Part shown: in pieces, positions 5,914 to 9,493 of the stretch | How positions within the stretch are numbered: the stretch's first letter is position 1 | How the letters are laid out: every line of letters begins with the position of its first letter | Assembly (NCBI GenBank): GCA_005884705.1 | Contig: VBAF01000214.1 | Span: forward strand, 12,409-21,901 | Source: Alphaproteobacteria bacterium | GTDB taxonomy: Bacteria; Pseudomonadota; Alphaproteobacteria; Reyranellales; Reyranellaceae | Reading direction: 5' to 3' | DNA: 9,493 nt | Translations under genes and position numbers: made by a program | The notes under the pieces: generated by a model | Database searches by the model: none | Told to the model about the DNA's origin: nothing | What the model saw: only the letters and a program-made list of their open reading frames with translations

Positions 5914-7545
5914 ATGGCCACCGCGCACGGCGCCCACGCCCACGACGACCATCACGACGAGCACCACACGCCGACCGGCTGGCGTCGCTTCGTCTACAGC
6001 ACGAACCACAAGGACATCGGCACGATGTACCTGGTGTTCGCGATCATCGCCGCCTTCATCGGCGCCACCTTCTCGGTGGTGATGCGGCTCGAGCTGATGA
6101 ATCCCGGCGTCCAGTTCTTCAACGGGCCCGACGGCACGCCGAACGGCCATCTGTGGAACACGGTGGTGACGGCGCACGGCCTGATCATGGTGTTCTTCGT
6201 CGTCATGCCGGCGCTGATCGGCGGGTTCGGCAACTGGTTCGTGCCGCTGATGATCGGCGCGCCGGACATGGCCTTCCCGCGCATGAACAACATCAGCTTC
6301 TGGCTGCTGCCGCCGGCCTTCATCCTGCTGCTGCTGTCGGCCGTGGTCGGCGGCGGCGTCGGCACCGGCTGGACGATCTATCCGCCCCTGACGGTGCAGC
6401 AGGGCGCCGGCATGGATCTCGCGATCTTCTCGCTGCACCTTGCGGGCGCTTCCTCGATCCTGGGTGCGATCAACTTCATCACCACCATCTTCAACATGCG
6501 CGCGCCGGGCATGACCCTGCACCGCATGCCGCTGTTCGCCTGGTCGATCCTGGTGACGGCGTTCCTGCTGCTGCTCGCCCTGCCGGTACTGGCCGGCGCC
6601 ATCACCATGCTGCTGACCGACCGCAACTTCGGCACCCACTTCTTCGACCCGGCCGGCGGCGGCGACCCGACCCTGTTCCTGCACCTCTTCTGGTTCTTCG
6701 GGCACCCCGAGGTGTACATCATGATCCTGCCGGCCTTCGGCATCGTCAGCCACATCGTCTCGACCTTCTCGAAGAAGCCGATCTTCGGCTACCTCGGCAT
6801 GGCCTACGCGATGGTGGCGATCGGCGTGGTCGGCTTCGTGGTGTGGGCGCATCACATGTTCACCGTCGGCATGGATGTCGATACGCGCGCCTACTTCGTC
6901 GCCGCCACGATGGTGATCGCGGTGCCAACCGGCGTGAAGATCTTCTCCTGGATCGCCACCATGTGGGGCGGCTCGATCAAGCTCGAGGTGCCCATGCTGT
7001 GGGCGATCGGCTTCATCTTCCTGTTCACCGTCGGCGGCGTCACCGGCGTGGTGCTGGCCAATGCCGGCGTCGACTACGCGCTGCACAACACCTACTACGT
7101 GATCGCGCACTTCCATTACGTGCTGTCGCTCGGCGCGGTGTTCGGCATGTTCGCCGGCTTCTACTACTGGTTCGGCAAGATGTGCGGCCGGCAGTATCCG
7201 GAATGGGCCGCGCAGCTGCATTTCTGGGCGATGTTCATCGGCGTGAACCTGACCTTCTTCCCGATGCATTTCTCGGGGCTGGCCGGCATGCCGCGCCACT
7301 ATGTCGACTATCCCGACGCGATGGCGCATTGGAACTACATCTCGTCGATCGGCGCGTTCATCTCCTTCGCGGCGACCATCTTCTGGCTGATCTTCGTGGT
7401 GTTCGGCACCATGTTCGCCGGCCGCCGGGTCGGCGCGAACTACTGGGGCGAGGGCGCCACGACGCTGGAATGGACCGTGGCCTCGCCGCCGCCGTTCCAC
7501 ACCTTCGAAGAGCTGCCGCACATCTCGCCGACGGCGCACCCTTAA
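5914..7545 (+). CDS. ctaD: Cytochrome c oxidase subunit I (haem a, haem a3-CuB)
   Basis: The catalytic, proton-pumping subunit that reduces O2 to water. It has 543 residues and twelve expected membrane spans. Haem a ligands are His88 and His401, haem a3 is His399, and CuB is His264, His313 and His314, with cross-linked Tyr268 in GHPEVY (A1-type). The D-channel (Asp118, Asn107, Glu266) and K-channel (Lys342) are intact, as is Arg58 near the haem a formyl. Three places differ from the textbook sequence: HDTYY is HNTYY (Asn392, an Mg2+ ligand position), GMPRRY is GMPRHY (His462 instead of the second propionate-binding Arg), and YQHLFW is FLHLFW. The N-terminus is His-rich (seven His in residues 5-18). 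The ribosome binding site CGGAGA is at 5903-5908. It is followed after 52 nt by ctaB. Confidence 0.98.
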   Translation: MATAHGAHAHDDHHDEHHTPTGWRRFVYSTNHKDIGTMYLVFAIIAAFIGATFSVVMRLELMNPGVQFFNGPDGTPNGHLWNTVVTAHGLIMVFFVVMPALIGGFGNWFVPLMIGAPDMAFPRMNNISFWLLPPAFILLLLSAVVGGGVGTGWTIYPPLTVQQGAGMDLAIFSLHLAGASSILGAINFITTIFNMRAPGMTLHRMPLFAWSILVTAFLLLLALPVLAGAITMLLTDRNFGTHFFDPAGGGDPTLFLHLFWFFGHPEVYIMILPAFGIVSHIVSTFSKKPIFGYLGMAYAMVAIGVVGFVVWAHHMFTVGMDVDTRAYFVAATMVIAVPTGVKIFSWIATMWGGSIKLEVPMLWAIGFIFLFTVGGVTGVVLANAGVDYALHNTYYVIAHFHYVLSLGAVFGMFAGFYYWFGKMCGRQYPEWAAQLHFWAMFIGVNLTFFPMHFSGLAGMPRHYVDYPDAMAHWNYISSIGAFISFAATIFWLIFVVFGTMFAGRRVGANYWGEGATTLEWTVASPPPFHTFEELPHISPTAHP

Positions 7546-7553
7546 GGATCGGC

Positions 7554-7592
7554 GCGAGGCGTCTCCCTTCAAGACAAGGGCGGCGCCTTCGC
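7554..7592 (+). other. Possible hairpin in the ctaD-ctaB gap
   Basis: GCGAGGCG (7554-7561) can pair with CGCCTTCGC (7584-7592) with one bulged T. Inside it, CCCTT (7565-7569) pairs with AAGGG (7576-7580) around a 6-nt loop. It fills most of the 52-nt gap before ctaB, which lacks a clear Shine-Dalgarno. It could act as an RNA-processing or attenuation element that lowers assembly-factor expression relative to the core subunits. This is a hand fold with no energy calculated. Confidence 0.3.
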
Positions 7593-7597
7593 CTTGA

Positions 7598-8513
7598 ATG
7601 GGCATGACCGACACCGCACAGAGCCTCTGGACGACGACAAAGCCGACGCGGGTGCGGGATTACGTTGACCTGCTGAAGCCGCGCGTGATGTCGCTCGTGG
7701 TCTTCACCGGCCTGGTTGGCGTGCTGATCGCGCCGGCTCATATCCATCCGTTCGAGGCCTTGCTCGCGGTGCTGGCGATCGCGCTCGGCTCGGGCGCGGC
7801 CGGCTGTATCAACATGTGGTACGAGCGCGACCTCGACGCCCTGATGGCGCGCACCGCCAACCGACCGCTGCCGGCTGGCCGGGTCGAGCCTGACGACGCG
7901 CTGGGGCTCGGCGTCCTGCTGTCGATCTTCTCGGTGCTGCTGATGGCGCTGGCGACCAACTTCGTCGCCGCCGCGCTGCTCACCGCGGCGATCCTGTTCT
8001 ACGTCTTCGTCTACACGATCTGGCTCAAGCGCCGCACGCCGCAGAACATCGTGATCGGCGGCGCCGCCGGCGCCTTCCCGCCGATGATCGGCTGGGCCGC
8101 GGTGACCGGCGACGTCTCGTGGGTCGGCATCGCGCTCTTCCTGCTGATCTTCCTGTGGACGCCGCCGCATTTCTGGGCGCTGGCGCTCTATCGCAGCGAC
8201 GACTATCGCCGCGCCGGCGTGCCGATGCTGCCGGTGGTGGCCGGCCCGCGCGAGACCAAGAAGCAGATGCTGCTCTACACGCTGCTGCTGGTGCCGGTGG
8301 CGCTCGCCCCGACCTTGCTCGGGCGCGGTCGGCTGGCTCTACGGCGCGGTCGCGATCGCGCTGAGCGGCGGCTTCATCGCCCACGCCGTCGTCGTCTGGC
8401 GCGCGCCCGACGACCGTCGCGGCCACGGCGTCGCCAAGCGCATGTTCAAGTTCTCGCTGCTCTATCTCGCCGTGTTGTTCGCGGCGCTGCCGCTCGACCG
8501 GTTGCTGGGATGA
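7598..8513 (+). CDS. ctaB: Haem O synthase (protohaem IX farnesyltransferase), apparent one-base frameshift
   Basis: An integral membrane prenyltransferase that adds the farnesyl group to haem B, making haem O, the precursor of haem A for the oxidase encoded here. The active-site motif NMWYERDLDALMARTANRP (72-90) carries the Asn/Asp-rich prenyl-diphosphate site. The second motif, YRSDDYRRAGVPMLPVV (198-214), is also present. Frame 1 holds to Leu241-Gly242. The GGG at 8321-8323 then appears to contain one G too many. Skipping one base restores a typical membrane C-terminus (AVGWLYGAVAIALSGGF and onward) to TGA 8511-8513, giving 304 residues, the normal family length. Read literally, the frame becomes Arg-rich and runs through the next gene to 8677. 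Either a sequencing error or a real lesion is possible; the former seems likelier because the downstream frame is undamaged. ATG 7604 is an alternative start. Confidence 0.93.
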
Positions 8514-8677
8514 CCGTGATGGCCCCCGCAAGCGATGATCGGGACAACCGCCGCCCGGGCGACAGCGACCGCCACCGCCGGCAGCGGAGCAAGAACCTGT
8601 TCATGTTCTTCTGCTTGCTCGGCCTGGCGGCGATCTTCTTTGGCCTCACCCTCGTGCGCATGGGAGGCAAGGGCTGA
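8510..8677 (+). CDS. Small single-span membrane protein of the oxidase cluster (CoxF-like)
   Basis: A 55-residue protein with a polar, Arg/Asp-rich N-terminus (about 1-28), one hydrophobic segment (LFMFFCLLGLAAIFFGLTLV, 30-49) and a short Gly/Lys tail. The charge pattern suggests that the basic N-terminus stays in the cytoplasm. Its ATG overlaps the ctaB stop as ATGA, and its TGA overlaps the ctaG ATG as TGATG, so it is translationally coupled on both sides. A small ORF between ctaB and ctaG is common in alphaproteobacterial oxidase operons, where it is named CoxF and treated as an assembly or accessory factor of unknown mechanism. ATG 8519 is an alternative start. The assignment rests on position and architecture, not on a catalytic motif. 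Confidence 0.8.
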   Translation: MTVMAPASDDRDNRRPGDSDRHRRQRSKNLFMFFCLLGLAAIFFGLTLVRMGGKG

Positions 8678-9255
8678 TGGACAGGAACGCCCGCACCGCC
8701 TGGAAACTGGTGCTGGTGGTCGGCGGCATGCTCGGCATGGCCTACGCCGCGGTGCCGCTCTACGAGGCGTTCTGCAAGGCCACCGGCTTCGGCGGCACGC
8801 CGCTGGTGGCGCAGGAAGGCGAGCGCCCGGTGATCGGCCGCACCGTCGAGGTGCGCTTCGATTCCAACGTTGACCCCAACCTCGCCTGGCGCTTCGAGCC
8901 GGTCGAGCGCGAGGTCAAGGTCCATCTCGGCGAGGAGAAGCTGGTCTTCTTCCGCGCCACCAACGTCTCGCAGCGGCCGATCGTCGGCACCGCGACCTAC
9001 AACGTCACGCCCGAGCGCACCGCCGGCTGGTTCAACAAGATCCAGTGCTTCTGCTTCACCGAGCAGCTGCTCGCGCCCGGGCAGTCGGTCGACATGCCCG
9101 TCGTCTTCTTCGTCGACGCCGAGATGGCCAAGGACCGGCGCTACGACGACATCCGCACCATCACGCTGTCGTACACCTTCTACGAGGCGAAGACGGAGCG
9201 GGCCAAGACCTTGCTCGGCGGCACGGCCGCCGACGGAACTCGAAAAGGGGGCTGA
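8677..9255 (+). CDS. ctaG: Cytochrome c oxidase assembly protein CtaG (Cox11 type)
   Basis: A copper chaperone that delivers copper to the CuB centre of subunit I. It has 192 residues: a short cytoplasmic N-terminus, one membrane anchor (about 9-30) and a periplasmic immunoglobulin-like domain. PLYEAFCKATGFGGT (27-41) carries the conserved Cys33. KIQCFCFTEQ (121-130) carries the copper-binding pair Cys124 and Cys126 of the CFCF motif. VFFVD (143-147) and TITLSYTFYE (161-170) are also typical of the family. The ATG overlaps the preceding stop by one base, indicating translational coupling. ctaE begins 3 nt after its stop. It is full length with all key residues present. Confidence 0.97.
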   Translation: MDRNARTAWKLVLVVGGMLGMAYAAVPLYEAFCKATGFGGTPLVAQEGERPVIGRTVEVRFDSNVDPNLAWRFEPVEREVKVHLGEEKLVFFRATNVSQRPIVGTATYNVTPERTAGWFNKIQCFCFTEQLLAPGQSVDMPVVFFVDAEMAKDRRYDDIRTITLSYTFYEAKTERAKTLLGGTAADGTRKGG

Positions 9256-9258
9256 ACC

Positions 9259-9493
9259 ATGGCCGACACGCACGGCGCACCGAAGCATCCATATCATCTC
9301 GTCGATCCCAGCCCATGGCCGGCGATCGGCGCGCTGGGCGCGTTTTTGCTGGCGATGGGCGCCGCGCTCGGCATGCATCCCGACATGCTGGGCAAGGGCG
9401 TCGAGAGCATGGTCCACGCGGTCGACTGGTGGATCGTCGCCCCCGGCTTCGTGATCATCTTCGCGGTCATGTACTGGTGGTGGAGCGACGTCA
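9259..9493 (+). CDS. ctaE: Cytochrome c oxidase subunit III, N-terminal part
   Basis: Seventy-eight codons are visible before the window ends. The start MADTHGAPKHPYHLVDPSPW matches the classic subunit III opening, in which KxHPYHLVDPSPWP leads into the first membrane span (about 20-40). A second span begins near residue 54 and runs into WWWSD. Subunit III binds lipid, stabilises the catalytic core and helps proton uptake through the D-channel; it carries no redox centre. The ribosome binding site is AAAAGGGGGC at 9243-9252, inside the end of ctaG, and the gene follows that stop by 3 nt. The missing part should be about 190-200 residues, judged from family length. Confidence 0.95.
   Translation, partial: MADTHGAPKHPYHLVDPSPWPAIGALGAFLLAMGAALGMHPDMLGKGVESMVHAVDWWIVAPGFVIIFAVMYWWWSDV

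Noticed and set aside
5911..7614. Long open frame on the minus strand opposite ctaD
   Set aside because: It is His/Arg/Asp-rich, has no family features, and is the shadow expected from strong third-position G/C bias in ctaD.
7598..8677. A single CtaB-small protein fusion
   Set aside because: A one-base correction at 8321-8323 gives a normal-length CtaB with a typical C-terminus and a separate ATGA-coupled small gene.

Overview
The window is GC-rich DNA from an alphaproteobacterium, probably a Rhodospirillales- or Hyphomicrobiales-like soil or water organism. The basis is the cytochrome oxidase cluster order ctaC-ctaD-ctaB-small ORF-ctaG-ctaE, a class Ib aspartate aminotransferase, an alpha-E/transglutaminase gene pair and strong G/C bias at third codon positions. 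The taxonomic placement is inferred from gene content only. No mobile element, CRISPR array, tRNA or rRNA is visible, and no stretch over 300 bases lacks a gene.

Left part (1-2353, + strand): the last 66 residues of an alpha-E (DUF403) protein are followed at once by a transglutaminase-like protein whose catalytic cysteine position is alanine. Next comes aatA, a complete PLP-dependent aspartate aminotransferase with a strong ribosome binding site. A short palindrome-rich gap (2354-2459) separates it from a convergent, probably exported cyclophilin-type peptidylprolyl isomerase (2460-3005, - strand), which carries a perfect 18-bp in-frame tandem duplication.

Middle (3006-5013): a divergent 204-bp gap leads to an orphan, degenerate CpaF/TadA-like ATPase (3210-4803). 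Its reading frame is broken once near 4030-4041, and it has kept the Walker A motif but lost the other hallmark motifs of the family. Its stop codon lies inside a 20-bp palindromic tandem array (4792-4860) that can fold into one long nested hairpin with a compensatory base change. A more AT-rich stretch then holds the likely promoter region of the oxidase operon.

Right part (5014-9493, + strand): the aa3-type cytochrome c oxidase operon. ctaC (subunit II, CuA) and ctaD (subunit I, haem a, a3-CuB) form the core. ctaB (haem O synthase, with one apparent extra G causing a frameshift), a 55-residue single-span protein and ctaG (CuB insertion) are assembly factors. ctaE (subunit III) runs off the end. 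The genes are tightly packed, with ATGA and TGATG overlaps in the assembly part.

The most notable biological observation is that three residues around the oxidase Mg2+/haem-propionate exit cluster differ together from the textbook enzyme (Asp to Asn and Arg to His in subunit I, Glu to Gln in subunit II), while the proton uptake channels and all redox-metal ligands are intact. The transglutaminase Cys-to-Ala change and the covarying hairpin array are the next most interesting. No complete new multi-gene system is evident.
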